A stretch of DNA of 51,473 nucleotides from Polysphondylium violaceum (Eukaryota > Evosea > Eumycetozoa > Dictyosteliales > Dictyosteliaceae), in NCBI GenBank assembly GCA_000277445.1, contig AJWJ01000116.1, forward strand, positions 1-51,473, given 5' to 3'. The translations under genes were made by a program, and so were the position numbers. Below the pieces are notes generated by a model. The model ran no database searches. It saw nothing but the letters and a program-made list of their open reading frames with translations, and was not told where the DNA came from. Shown here in pieces: positions 10,199 to 21,884 of this stretch; the stretch's first letter is position 1; every line of letters starts with the position of its first letter.

Positions 10199-10688
10199 TT
10201 CTAATTTTGAAAAAAAAAGTAAATTAAATCATCAAAAAAACATCAATTTGAACATTTTTCGATTTTTTTTATAAATTAAAAATAGATATTTTTCAGAATT
10301 GAATCTTCTTAAAATAAAATTTCTTTTTTAATCCTGTAAAAACCTCTACTCTGAATTTATTTAAGAAAAATGTATTATAGGAAATAAACTCCACTAAAAA
10401 TAATAATAGTAGTAAAAATTTTGGTTCGACATGGTTTTGAGCATTTTAGGGTTAATATATTATTTCTTTTAATAGTTTTTAAAAATGGTAATTTAAAATA
10501 AATGGTAATTTAAATCTCATGACTTTTATATTTACTAGTCATGTTTTTACCAAAAAAGTAAATTTTTCACAAATCTTAAAATTATTCATATTATTTTTTT
10601 TAGTTTTTTTTTTTTTTTTGAAGGTTTGCATGAAAATATTTAAACTAAAAATCAAAGAAGCTCATTTATTTTAATAAATAGATAAAAA
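10199..10688. other. AT-rich spacer with short repeats
   Basis: Gap of 490 bases between two genes transcribed away from each other (8156-10198 minus and 10689 plus). It holds homopolymer T runs near 10608-10619, an imperfect 17-18 base tandem repeat at about 10482-10516 (two copies of AATGGTAATTTAAA), and an inverted repeat CATGACT..AGTCATG at 10518-10543. No coding frame is convincing. Confidence 0.5.
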
Positions 10689-10916
10689 ATGGCTTTTATT
10701 AATCCTATGATGAATTCAGTTATTGGATATGATCATTATGGTCATCCAATTTATGGTCAAGCTCCAGGTTTTGTTGCTGGTGCACCAATGTATACTCCAA
10801 TGTACCATCCAGCCCCACCTCTCCATCATCACCATACCAGAACAACTACAATTATACCAGTTCCGGTCTCATTTGGTAGAAATAGAGCAAGAAGATGTAG
10901 AGGTAGTAGATGTTAA
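10689..10916 (+). CDS. Small Pro/His/Arg-rich protein of unknown function
   Basis: Intronless frame of 75 aa preceded by an A-rich leader (GATAAAAAATGG), the usual dictyostelid start context. The sequence has a Tyr/Gly/Pro-rich first half (GYDHYGHPIYGQAPGF, APMYTPMYHPAPP), a His run (HHHH), and a basic Cys-ending tail (RNRARRCRGSRC). No signal peptide. Codon use is the AT-ending type of real genes. It sits alone on the plus strand inside an array of five long minus-strand paralogues. I do not recognise a family; the overlapping plus-strand frame at 10723 is a shadow. Confidence 0.55.
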   Translation: MAFINPMMNSVIGYDHYGHPIYGQAPGFVAGAPMYTPMYHPAPPLHHHHTRTTTIIPVPVSFGRNRARRCRGSRC

Positions 10917-11032
10917 TTTATTAAATTAAACTCTTTCAAATTCAATATAAATTATATTTTAATGTTTTTGGATGGAAAATAAATAAACAAAGTTAAATAA
11001 ATAATATATTTATTTAAAATTATTTAATTATG

Positions 11033-13342
11033 TTAATCTGTATACGTGTTAAATGGGTCTTTAATTATTTTACTTGATATTAATGAGTTTGTATTGATTT
11101 GACAAGAATGGTTTTTAAATTGAGACAATGGGGTAGAGAATTGAATTTTTTTAAGAAATGCTTTGGATTTACCCTTGTGAATGGATTTGTGTAGTGATTG
11201 GATATTTAGTTCACATCTTTGTTTCATATCATTTTCATGTTGAATTGATTTTGGTAAGAGTATTCTAAATCTATGTTGTTGCAAAAGAATATTAATTAAT
11301 TTCTTATTGATCAGATAAAATTCCCTATTCATTGAAACAAAACAAAGAGTATCTAAAAACTTTTGTTCTTCTTTTACTGAGCCCATCTTTTCCATAAAAT
11401 ATAATAGGACTCTAAATGATGAAAAAGAATTACTTTTATCATTTTGAGTATTGTATTTAACCAAATGATAATATATGATGGAAATAAGATATTGATCATA
11501 GAGCGTAGCCAATTGGTGTGGCGTTGAATTTTCAATGACATACTTTGAAATAGCCAATGAACCCTTATCCAATGCATACTTTAAAACCAAGATTTTCAAA
11601 TTGATTACATCAACTTTAATTTTGAGATTCAAATGTTGAGTAAAAAAGGCTTCATCTTGAAGATAGATAAACTCCCAGAGAGTGGTCAAACTAGAATTTT
11701 CAATCAATGGACAACCAAGTAGGATATATTTGCTTTTAATAAACTCTACAAGCACTATAACCTTTTCTTTGGTTTCTCTATTTGATTTTGACAATGATTT
11801 ATAAACTTTTCCAATGTAAGGCACGATTGCCGAGCCTTTTAATTTTTCACATTTAATCCTATCGTAAAACAAATCCATTACTAGATTGTTTTCCAATTTC
11901 ATAAAGGCCATTTTCAACAGACGGAAATAAATTGAATCCATTTGATCATTATCCAAATGATCAGTATGTTTGTCTAGTAAAAAATACAACAATTGATATT
12001 GATTGGATTTATATGTGCCAATCAATAAATCGCTTATATGTTGGATAACGCTGGGATTGTTGAATAAATACTCTGAAACAAAATCTTGATTTCCTTGTTC
12101 TATTGATTTTAATAAAGTAGGGTCAACATCAAGTCTAATATCAGAGGACCATATCACAGGAGGTTTAATCTTGACACTACCAGCTCTGTTTTTTGATTGC
12201 ACTGTAGTATTGAATTCCTCAGCCACTTGTAAACACTTTTTATACATTTGCTTGTCTTGTTGTGAGATATTTATCCTGAACCTTTTATGTTCCTCTGGAA
12301 TTGGTGAACAATATATTAAAAATCTTTTCAAAATTTCATCATTTGATATTATGATTACGCTTTTAGTACCACAAAGATGATCCACAAATTCTTGATTATA
12401 ATGTTGAATAACAAACTCGAGTAAATCCATACAACTCGCTGCAAAATTGCCAATAAACAGCTTTTTAAATAAATTTTTATCAAGGAGGAAATGCACACCA
12501 AACAAACGAGTCGAGGTCTTTACCATCTTTTTCAAACCACCCAGTTTATCGTAATTGAAATGAGAAGAGGCTGAGATAACCCATTTGAATAATTCCAGAT
12601 ATTCGCCTTCAAGTAACATTCTTTTCTCTGTGATCAATTGGAATAGTTGATTCAAAAATGTGTAATCGTCCCATCCCTCTACCAATCGAAATTGATCTCT
12701 GTGTTGAAGGAAAAAGGGATCCATAAACAAATATTTGTAATACTCTGTGTTGATATACACTCTCTTTTCTTGAACCAGTAATTGAAACACTTGGTCATCA
12801 CCCGGTTTGAATATGCAGTTGGGTATCGAAACCACAGAGAATAAATTTCTGTCACAGGGGGACGAAAATTGATCAATCAACTTTAATCTCTTTTCCGTGA
12901 TACCGTACATCTCCACCACCTTTAGCGGCTCAATGGTGCCCGTGCCAAACAGTGTGAATAGCTGGGCGAGGATATAATCGACAACGTGTGACTCAACACC
13001 GCACAGAACGGGTAATTTGATCGACTGGTATCCCTTGCTCGTCCAATCATTGTAATAGGTTGAATAAGGATGTTGCACAGTCGAGTAATCAGTCACATCC
13101 AGGTGATAGGGATCAGGCACCTTTTCCAAACATCTGGCATAAATAAAACTATTGAGGCGAGGGATGATCACATTGACATTATCGGTATTGAGTGATTCCT
13201 GCACACCCAAATCCTGAAACTCTGAAAAAGGCACACCATTCACAAAGAAATAATAATTTTTTCTCTTTTTTCCCAAATTACTAAATATTTGTTTTCTTAT
13301 ATATTTATCTTTATATAATAGAAAAAAACTATTGGTTATCAT
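11033..13342 (-). CDS. Dictyostelid ankyrin-like family protein, subfamily 2 copy 2
   Basis: Intronless, 769 aa, the longest of the array. It opens NSFFLLYKDKYIRKQIFSNL, the shared N-terminal module, and matches the 680-aa gene downstream through the first 250 residues (VPDPYHLDV; DPFFLQHRDQFRL; VVDYILAQLFTLFGTG). The C-terminal 60 residues are basic and Ser/Asn-rich. The 5' third (12880-13250) is less AT-rich than the remainder. Together with the four downstream copies it forms a head-to-tail minus-strand array of about 11 kb. Cellular role unknown; by analogy with FNIP proteins that share this start it could be a ubiquitin-ligase adaptor, which is speculation. Confidence 0.8.
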   Translation of the reverse strand: MITNSFFLLYKDKYIRKQIFSNLGKKRKNYYFFVNGVPFSEFQDLGVQESLNTDNVNVIIPRLNSFIYARCLEKVPDPYHLDVTDYSTVQHPYSTYYNDWTSKGYQSIKLPVLCGVESHVVDYILAQLFTLFGTGTIEPLKVVEMYGITEKRLKLIDQFSSPCDRNLFSVVSIPNCIFKPGDDQVFQLLVQEKRVYINTEYYKYLFMDPFFLQHRDQFRLVEGWDDYTFLNQLFQLITEKRMLLEGEYLELFKWVISASSHFNYDKLGGLKKMVKTSTRLFGVHFLLDKNLFKKLFIGNFAASCMDLLEFVIQHYNQEFVDHLCGTKSVIIISNDEILKRFLIYCSPIPEEHKRFRINISQQDKQMYKKCLQVAEEFNTTVQSKNRAGSVKIKPPVIWSSDIRLDVDPTLLKSIEQGNQDFVSEYLFNNPSVIQHISDLLIGTYKSNQYQLLYFLLDKHTDHLDNDQMDSIYFRLLKMAFMKLENNLVMDLFYDRIKCEKLKGSAIVPYIGKVYKSLSKSNRETKEKVIVLVEFIKSKYILLGCPLIENSSLTTLWEFIYLQDEAFFTQHLNLKIKVDVINLKILVLKYALDKGSLAISKYVIENSTPHQLATLYDQYLISIIYYHLVKYNTQNDKSNSFSSFRVLLYFMEKMGSVKEEQKFLDTLCFVSMNREFYLINKKLINILLQQHRFRILLPKSIQHENDMKQRCELNIQSLHKSIHKGKSKAFLKKIQFSTPLSQFKNHSCQINTNSLISSKIIKDPFNTYTD

Positions 13343-13670
13343 CTTTGTGTGTATAAAAATAAATAAATATATAAAATATATATATGTGTTGTATTATTAT
13401 GAATTCATTATGTTGTTGGAATTATTAATAATAAATTTTCAAACTCTTGAGACCAAATTATTTTTAAAAAAAAAAAAAAAAGTAGTAGAACAGTTTTCAA
13501 CGTGGTTGAGATCTCTTTTCAGAGATTTTTTCTGAATCTCTATAATTGTTGAGATTTATTTTTCAAAAAACTGACAAGTTTTTTTTTTGATAAATTTAGA
13601 AAGAGGGAAAAATACAAATAATATAAAAAATAATAAATTCATCAACGATTTTTTCTAATTTCATCTAATA
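13343..13670. other. Gene-free AT-rich flank of tRNA-Lys
   Basis: About 330 bases between the start of the last array member and the first tRNA gene. It contains A and T runs (13466-13481) and imperfect short inverted repeats around 13505-13550 (GAGATCTCTTTTCAGAGAT). No gene was seen. Confidence 0.5.
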
Positions 13671-13743
13671 GCCCAGATAGCTCAGTCGGTAGAGCGCAAG
13701 GCTTTTAACCTTGTGGTCGGGGGTTCGAGCCCCCCTTTGGGCG
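13671..13743 (+). tRNA. tRNA-Lys (UUU)
   Basis: A 73-base cloverleaf without intron. Acceptor arm GCCCAGA pairs with TTTGGGC (one G-U). D arm GCTC-AGTCGGTA-GAGC, anticodon arm CAAGG-CTTTTAA-CCTTG with anticodon TTT, T arm GGGGG-TTCGAGC-CCCCC. A and B box promoter motifs are intact, discriminator G. It is identical base for base to the copy at 22751-22823 on the other strand. Such genes are preferred landing sites for dictyostelid retroelements, and repeats lie directly downstream here. Confidence 0.97.
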
Positions 13744-13799
13744 AAACTTTTAAAAAATGATTTCTTTTGTCGGGATTCCTTTGTCGGGAAATTTTGTTT
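13744..13799 (+). repeat. tRNA-proximal flank shared with the second tRNA-Lys
   Basis: Directly downstream of the tRNA is a short stretch with TCGGGATTCCTTTGTCGGGA. The same stretch with one change lies at the same place after the opposite tRNA-Lys (reverse complement of about 22690-22740). Thus the duplication or the insertion reaches up to the tRNA 3' end. The 5' flanks of the two tRNA genes do not resemble each other. Confidence 0.6.
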
Positions 13800-13998
13800 T
13801 ATTAATTTTTTTAATAAATAATGGGATTTATCCTATTATTTGTTAAAGGATTTGTTACTGAAGGAACAGGGTTATAAACTATAAATAATCAGGTATTGAG
13901 ATTTTGAGTTAAAGATATAGATTAAAAATCGACTTAATGAATTCAAAGAATTCATTGGGTTTTTATAGTTTATTGATTTTAAAAATAAAATATAAAAA
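13800..13998 (+). repeat. Dispersed repeat A, copy 1
   Basis: About 200 bases that recur in inverse orientation at about 21885-22082. Landmarks in order: AATAAATAATGGG, ATTATTTGTTAAA, ATAAACTATAAATAAT, AAAATCGACT(T)AATGAATTC, AAGAATTCATTGGGT, TTTATAGTTT, AAAAATAAAAT. The middle carries a palindrome around GAATTCAAAGAATTC. No coding capacity. It is probably a fragment or solo terminal repeat of an element that targets tRNA gene flanks; the family cannot be named from here. Confidence 0.6.
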
Positions 13999-14071
13999 TT
14001 TTAATAATTAATTTTTAATTTAATTAATTTTTACCTGGAATTGTGTCGGTTGGAAAATGATAGATTTATCG

Positions 14072-14124
14072 TAGATCTTAGTGATAGATCAGATATATCT
14101 TAGTGATAGATCAGATAGATCTTC
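14072..14124 (+). repeat. 22-base tandem repeat, two copies
   Basis: The unit ATCTTAGTGATAGATCAGAT(A) occurs twice back to back, followed by a partial third start (ATCTTC). It lies between repeats A and B of copy 1 and has no counterpart near the second tRNA. Confidence 0.6.
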
Positions 14125-14165
14125 ATCAATAATATCATAAATAAATCTTTGTTTTCATTACATTT

Positions 14166-14735
14166 TAATAACAATGACTAAGGTCGTTGGTATTAAAGGT
14201 TGGAATGAATGATGAATACACAAGTGAGACAAGATACACTAAATGAACACAAAACTCAATCCTCTAATAATCTAATAAGAAAAATCTATATAATGCTGTG
14301 TTTCTTTATGATGAAGAATAAAAACTTAATGAAAATGTTTTTCCAAATTTTTATTTTGTAAAAACATTTTTATAAAAGATTTTTCCAGTTAGACCACAAA
14401 AGAGTTCAAATCCAGAGATGATTATAGTTCATTAATAGGGTTATTTATTCCTATTACATTAATTTTGTAATGCAAAACGCATTACCGTTTTTGGAAATAA
14501 TTCAATATCTCTTAATAACGGATCTGATATCTGGATTATCCTTAAATAGAAAATTGGTTTTTGAATGCTCAACTATAAAAGATAAATTTAATGTAAATAA
14601 AGTTCAGTTGGTGTGCGCACCCTTCTCACCCTATAACCTTTATTTGTTATCTTTATTTTGTCTAATATCTATGTGTACTAATAAAACAATGATTAATATC
14701 ATTGTTTATTAAAATTTAATAGAAACTAAAGTAAC
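14166..14735 (+). repeat. Dispersed repeat B, copy 1
   Basis: About 570 bases matching the minus strand of about 22110-22680. The first 160 bases are nearly identical (ACAATGACTAAGGTCGTTGG onward through GGAATGAATGATGAATACAC), after which the copies differ by gaps and substitutions. Inner landmarks: a long A/T segment with CCAAATTTTTATTTT, a pol III B-box-like GAGTTCAAATCC at about 14404, a GTGCGCACCCTTCTCAC block near 14616, and TTTAATAGAAACTAAAGTA at the end. A small hairpin TAATGC..GCATTA lies near 14470. The long open frame at 14470-14712 inside it is not convincing as a gene. Likely a non-coding remnant of a tRNA-associated mobile element. Confidence 0.62.
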
Positions 14736-15027
14736 TTTTTATAATTTTTATCCCATTTGTGTCAATTTTTAATTTTATTTAATTTCAGTTGGATAATTTA
14801 TTCTATATGTTTGATTATCGATAATGACATAAGAACAATATTTATCTAAATACAAAAAAGTTTTTACATATGTAAAATATCTTATTTTCTGTGTTTTTTC
14901 CAAAATTTTCAGAAAAACAAGAAAAAAAATTTGAAAAAAAAATGCAATCTCTGAATAGAGACAGAGAGAAATACTATGATACAATAGATCTACGGGTTGT
15001 TGGTATCATCGAGAATATTAACAAGAG

Positions 15028-16614
15028 ATGACAGAATCATTTTACCTGATTTGGAGAAATCAGTATATCAGACAATTAATTAGAAACATATTTTGTCAAA
15101 ACTTTATTATCAATGTGAGTAAAGAGTATTTGATAGAGAAACACCAAGATCTGTCCGTGTTTAGCAGTCAAGATAAACTAGACCACAATATCACAATTCT
15201 TTTCAAAGGTCGTGCTGGTGATTACTTGGATATCGACCACAGCATTAGAGATGTGATCAATGAAGTTGATCTTGATTTAAAATGGGATGATAGTTTTGAT
15301 TTAAACGAAATTCATGATGGTGTGCATAAACTTTCATTAAAGAGGGAAAAAGACATATATACACCAGATGATACGATAACCATAGCAGGGCAATTACCAT
15401 CTTCGATTACTTATTTGTATTTGAGTAGTGAATGTCCATCTTTGGTGCAACCATTATTGTCAAATCTGCCAGCTAACCTACAGGAGTTGGAGTTGGACAT
15501 TCAACAAAATAGTCTTTCAGGCCCATGTATCATGCCACAGTCTCTCACTAAATTAAAGTCCAGTCCCTACTTATACTATGAAAACTTGAAATGGTTTGTA
15601 GTGCCCCCCAACAAAGTGTACAAGAGCTGTAAGGCTTATGTTGACTCAATAGAATCTTTTGAATGGCTGTTTGCAAACAAATGGATCTGTAACGTCGAGA
15701 TTGATCCAAATATAGTGGGTATGTTAATGGCTCAACACAAATTGCCCGCACATGTAACCAAACTTGAAATGTTCATACACGATGACAACATAGTTCCGGA
15801 TGCATCATTCATTCCCCAAACACTCGAGTCTTTGACTTGTGGATATGGCATACCAATCTCTCATTTTGCCCATCTCAAATCTTTGACAATCGCTGGCGAT
15901 TATCCAATCAAGTTGGAGAAGGGTGTTCTTCCTGAATCGTTACAAAAGTTGTGTTTATATTATAATCAACCTCTCGAGGCAGATGTCTTGCCGCCTCATT
16001 TAACCGCTCTGTCTTTATACAAATATGATCAGCCCCTCTATCCTAATGTTTTGCCGCCTGGTTTGACCAGTCTTTTTTTAAACAACTATAATCAGCCACT
16101 CTATATCAATGTCTTGCCATCATCACTCACAAATTTAAATCTTGCAGTTTTTAACCAACCATTGAATCCATTTGTTCTACCCAGCAAGTTGAAGACACTA
16201 TACTTGGGCAAGTTTATTACTAACGTCCAACCAATATTGCCTCCAAACTCGTTGCCAACGTCTCTTACTAGTCTCTCTATTTTTGAATTCAATGGATCAT
16301 TTGACCAATGCCAGCCATTGGACAATCTAAAGACTCTCAAAGTTTATTCACTTGTTCCATCATTAGCCACTCTGTTAGCCAACGTCAAGAAACTCTATAT
16401 CTGGGTCTTTAATATAGGTGTTCGGGATCCCTCTAGCATGACATGTCTTTACAACACATCTATTAAAAGCCTACAACTCCATTTTAATTGGCGAAACGCT
16501 CTCTCTCGAAACACATTTCCACCCACACTCAGATATCTAACTCTGGTCAATGCCAATCTAGAATCAGATGATGTCATTCCAAGTGGCTGTGTTCGAAAAT
16601 TAAAATATGTATAG
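15028..16614 (+). CDS. FNIP-repeat-containing protein
   Basis: Intronless, 528 aa. N-terminus FYLIWRNQYIRQLIRNIF is the usual start of dictyostelid FNIP proteins, and is related to the start of the ankyrin-like array at 1951-13342. The body is built of FNIP (leucine-rich-like) repeats. The clearest run is about residues 310-395: YNQPLEADVLPPHLTALSL, YDQPLYPNVLPPGLTSLFL, YNQPLYINVLPSSLTNLNL, FNQPLNPFVLPSKLKTLYL. More degenerate units flank it on both sides. The frame is undamaged from ATG to TAG. FNIP proteins are a large dictyostelid family, probably protein-interaction scaffolds; no partner can be named. It lies inside the block bounded by the two tRNA-Lys genes. Confidence 0.9.
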   Translation: MTESFYLIWRNQYIRQLIRNIFCQNFIINVSKEYLIEKHQDLSVFSSQDKLDHNITILFKGRAGDYLDIDHSIRDVINEVDLDLKWDDSFDLNEIHDGVHKLSLKREKDIYTPDDTITIAGQLPSSITYLYLSSECPSLVQPLLSNLPANLQELELDIQQNSLSGPCIMPQSLTKLKSSPYLYYENLKWFVVPPNKVYKSCKAYVDSIESFEWLFANKWICNVEIDPNIVGMLMAQHKLPAHVTKLEMFIHDDNIVPDASFIPQTLESLTCGYGIPISHFAHLKSLTIAGDYPIKLEKGVLPESLQKLCLYYNQPLEADVLPPHLTALSLYKYDQPLYPNVLPPGLTSLFLNNYNQPLYINVLPSSLTNLNLAVFNQPLNPFVLPSKLKTLYLGKFITNVQPILPPNSLPTSLTSLSIFEFNGSFDQCQPLDNLKTLKVYSLVPSLATLLANVKKLYIWVFNIGVRDPSSMTCLYNTSIKSLQLHFNWRNALSRNTFPPTLRYLTLVNANLESDDVIPSGCVRKLKYV

Positions 16615-16970
16615 TCTTTGTAATAAAGTGACTCTCTACAATAATCAATTTATAAATCTATTATTATTACTTGCTATCTCTTTAAAACTTCCTGAGACAG
16701 ACATTTGGTAGTAATATCAGAACCCTTAATAAAAGATATTGAATTGTTTCTTAAACCTAATGCATTTTGCAATACAATAATTTTGAGCTATTTGAAAAAT
16801 CATAAATCGATCAAACAGAAACTATCTATTATATATTACAAATTTGTAATGAATCTAAAGGAAATCACATTTAATATTTAAAGAATGTAGATTTAAACAA
16901 ATAATATTATTTATTTAAATGAAAAAGATATTGATACTAAGTTGATATCAACAAAATTGAAAAAATCAAT
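16615..16970. other. Intergenic, nothing recognised
   Basis: About 355 bases between the FNIP gene (plus) and the CBM49 gene (minus), which converge here, so it should hold both 3' ends. It is AT-rich. No frame, repeat or RNA gene was seen. Confidence 0.5.
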
Positions 16971-17426
16971 TTAATGGAGGTTTACATTTTTAACATAGAG
17001 AGTAGCGGCATTGTTACCTTTGTTGATGTAGCCGAATTGGTGAGTTTGACCAGGAGCCAAATCAACATAGCTTGGGAGATGGATATCATTACCTTGAGTA
17101 GAAATACCCCAGATAGCATTATTGTCCTTGAGGTTCATACCAACAGTTCCAATGGTGACATCTTTGACCATTCTATGACCAACATTTTTGACAGAGACTT
17201 CAACTTGGGCATATGGTAATTGACCATTGTTATCAGCCCATCTTCTAGTAACAGTTTGGGTAATGATGACTTCATCACATCTATAGACACATCTGAAAAC
17301 ACCAGCATCACAAACACAAGCATGCATGTCTGGGCATCTGTAGACACCACATTGGAAGTCATGAGCAGCTGTTGAAGAAACAGAAATGGCAATTAAAGCA
17401 AATAATAAAGCAACAAAGAATTTCAT
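16971..17426 (-). CDS. Secreted CBM49 cellulose-binding protein with Cys-rich head
   Basis: Intronless, 151 aa. Signal peptide at 1-21 (MKFFVALLFALIAISVSSTA). Residues about 24-50 form a six-cysteine segment (CGVYRCPDMHACVCD, FRCVYRC). From about residue 54 a CBM49 domain follows: ITQTVTRRW, AQVEVSVKNVGHRMVKDV, NAIWGIS, LAPGQTHQFGYI. The 134-aa protein at 173-577 has the same domain without the Cys-rich head. CBM49 domains bind crystalline cellulose and are common in dictyostelid extracellular-matrix proteins; secretion follows from the signal peptide. Codon use is strongly biased (AAC, ACC, GTC, GGT), which suggests high expression during development. Confidence 0.88.
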   Translation of the reverse strand: MKFFVALLFALIAISVSSTAAHDFQCGVYRCPDMHACVCDAGVFRCVYRCDEVIITQTVTRRWADNNGQLPYAQVEVSVKNVGHRMVKDVTIGTVGMNLKDNNAIWGISTQGNDIHLPSYVDLAPGQTHQFGYINKGNNAATLYVKNVNLH

Positions 17427-17944
17427 TTTTTAGATAGAAAGTCAAGTGTATTGATTTTGATTTTAGGTTGAAAAGAAAACTATCCAAGACTGACTTTTAT
17501 ACATTTTCAATTTCTCATTTGTAAAACATTTTTCAAGATTAGTCATCATACAAATTCCTTTATAAATACGAGATTAAATTCATCATATATTAAACACCAT
17601 TTTTAAAATAGAAAGTAAAAATTTTAAGATCTTTTAGAGATCTAATTTCAAAAACCCACCTAAACCCCAGAATTCACAAAAAAGTTTCTAAACAAAAGAT
17701 TGCATAGATAATCTTTACCCAAAAGGATCAATTGGGTTTTAACAAAAAATCTCTTATTATAAAAAAGATAAAAGCAAGCTAATTGGTGAGTGGGAAAGTA
17801 TTTATTGGGAAAAAAGATTTAAATGAATACCATTACTCACTACCAAACTAAATCCAAAATAAATAAAATTGAAAATTGTAATGTCAAATTATGATATGAC
17901 CAACTTTTAGTTATATAATTTTTTACACAAGGATTAGGCATAGA
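17427..17944. other. Promoter-side spacer, nothing recognised
   Basis: About 520 bases between the start of the CBM49 gene and the 3' end of the frizzled-like gene, both on the minus strand. It is AT-rich and contains no convincing frame or RNA gene. It should hold the CBM49 promoter. Confidence 0.5.
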
Positions 17945-20545
<2,601 letters not shown>

Positions 20546-21105
20546 TTTTCTATTTTTATAAAAATCTAAAATATAAATCTATTGTATGGATATATATAAA
20601 CATTCGCATTAGACGACTACAACTAATTTTTATGTTAAATTTTTATAAAGAAAAAAAAGATTAGGGAAGTGATCGGAAAAAGTTTTTACAAGATATTTTT
20701 ACTTTTTCAAAGATTTGCATTTTTCGAAAATGATTTTTTAATTATTTTTATTTAATTTATTTTTCTTTTCTGATCACTCTCAAAAGGTAAAGATTGAATT
20801 TCAACATTACATGTGGTAAAAAAGATCATTTTTTTCCTCAAACCTGGCACTCAGTGTGTTCAATGACACGTGTCAAAAGTTTTGAACTCTTATTTTTCAT
20901 CGTTTTTCGCAAAAAAAAAATAGAAAAAAAAAAAAATAAGCCGAGTATCATTTATACCTCGAAACACTTTTGTTTGAGGAAAAAGACAAAAAAGATAATT
21001 AATAAAAGTTGTTGATACCAACACTTACATATCTGAAGTATAAATACACAGTTAAAGTGTTTAATATGTATTATCTGTTAACATATTACCTCAATCTTGA
21101 TTAAA
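20546..21105. other. Intergenic AT-rich region, no gene
   Basis: About 560 bases upstream of the frizzled-like gene. Homopolymer A runs lie at 20909-20935. It should contain the receptor promoter. A 73-codon plus-strand frame at 20794-21015 is low-complexity Lys/Phe and is not supported as a gene. Confidence 0.5.
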
Positions 21106-21430
21106 ACTAGACCTTGAAAGATGTTGGGGGTACTGATTTACAGAGTCTTTGATTAAAAAGGCCATGGAAATCTAAATACTTGATACCATTTGGAATGGCA
21201 CCTTTTAATAATTGACCATCATCTACCAAATAAAAACCAATTAAATAAGACAATTGATCTAAAAGAATGGTTTTCATTGTTACATTTGGCTAATATTTTT
21301 AAAATATTATCTATTACAGATAATTGATTTGCTATTGTCATCTCATCTAGATGAATATCTTTAGTTTGTAAAAAACTATATTCATCATTATCTAAATCTT
21401 AATCCTCATCATCAAAATAATGATAATCAC
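21106..21430 (-). pseudogene. Relic of an FNIP-repeat gene
   Basis: On the minus strand, a frame starting at an ATG near 21270 reads MKTILLDQLSYLIG and then GAIPNGIKYLDFHGLFNQRL before a stop near 21103. The P-NGIKYLDF-x-FNQ-L pattern is that of an FNIP repeat. Just upstream, in another frame, DNDEYSFLQTKDIHLDEM and ANQLSVIDNILKILAKCNN are coding-like, interrupted by a stop and a frame change. A full FNIP gene (15028-16614) is 5 kb away, so this is most likely the decayed remnant of a second family member. It lies next to dispersed repeat A copy 2. Confidence 0.5.
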
Positions 21431-21884
21431 TATTATAGAGATCTTACTTGTATGCATGGCTCAAGTTCAATGTGGTAATTCTGAAAATTATCTAAAAGTT
21501 CTTAAATGAATAAGAATCCAAAATTATTATTCATCTCTTAGCATCCTTGAGAAACTCTGACAATTGAGCGATAGTTGTTAGAATGATGATTTGTTAATTG
21601 GTAAATCTTTGACTTTCCTATTAGGATGTGGCAATGCCTAATTTTCTAAGGATGGTGGAAATAGGACCTGCTTTTTTTGTCATAACCATTTATGAATAAT
21701 TTTTAATTGATTTGTGGAGATATAAAAATTACATCTTTCAAAGTGTATGGGGTCTTTTTTCTTTTCTCTCAATTACTTTTATTTCTTGATAAGTGAGGGA
21801 AATTTTGTGAAGAAAAACAGGTTTCAAATGAGCTCATGAGTGCCAGTATTGTATTTCATAGACCAACATAAAACAAAGTTTAAT
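21431..21884. other. Decayed accessory DNA
   Basis: About 450 bases upstream of the FNIP relic. Less AT-biased pieces resemble eroded coding DNA on the minus strand but no frame is long enough to name. It ends at dispersed repeat A copy 2. Confidence 0.35.

Noticed and set aside
14470-14712. 80-codon plus-strand frame in repeat B copy 1
   Set aside because: The frame is not kept in copy 2 and the residues show no motif; it is repeat sequence.
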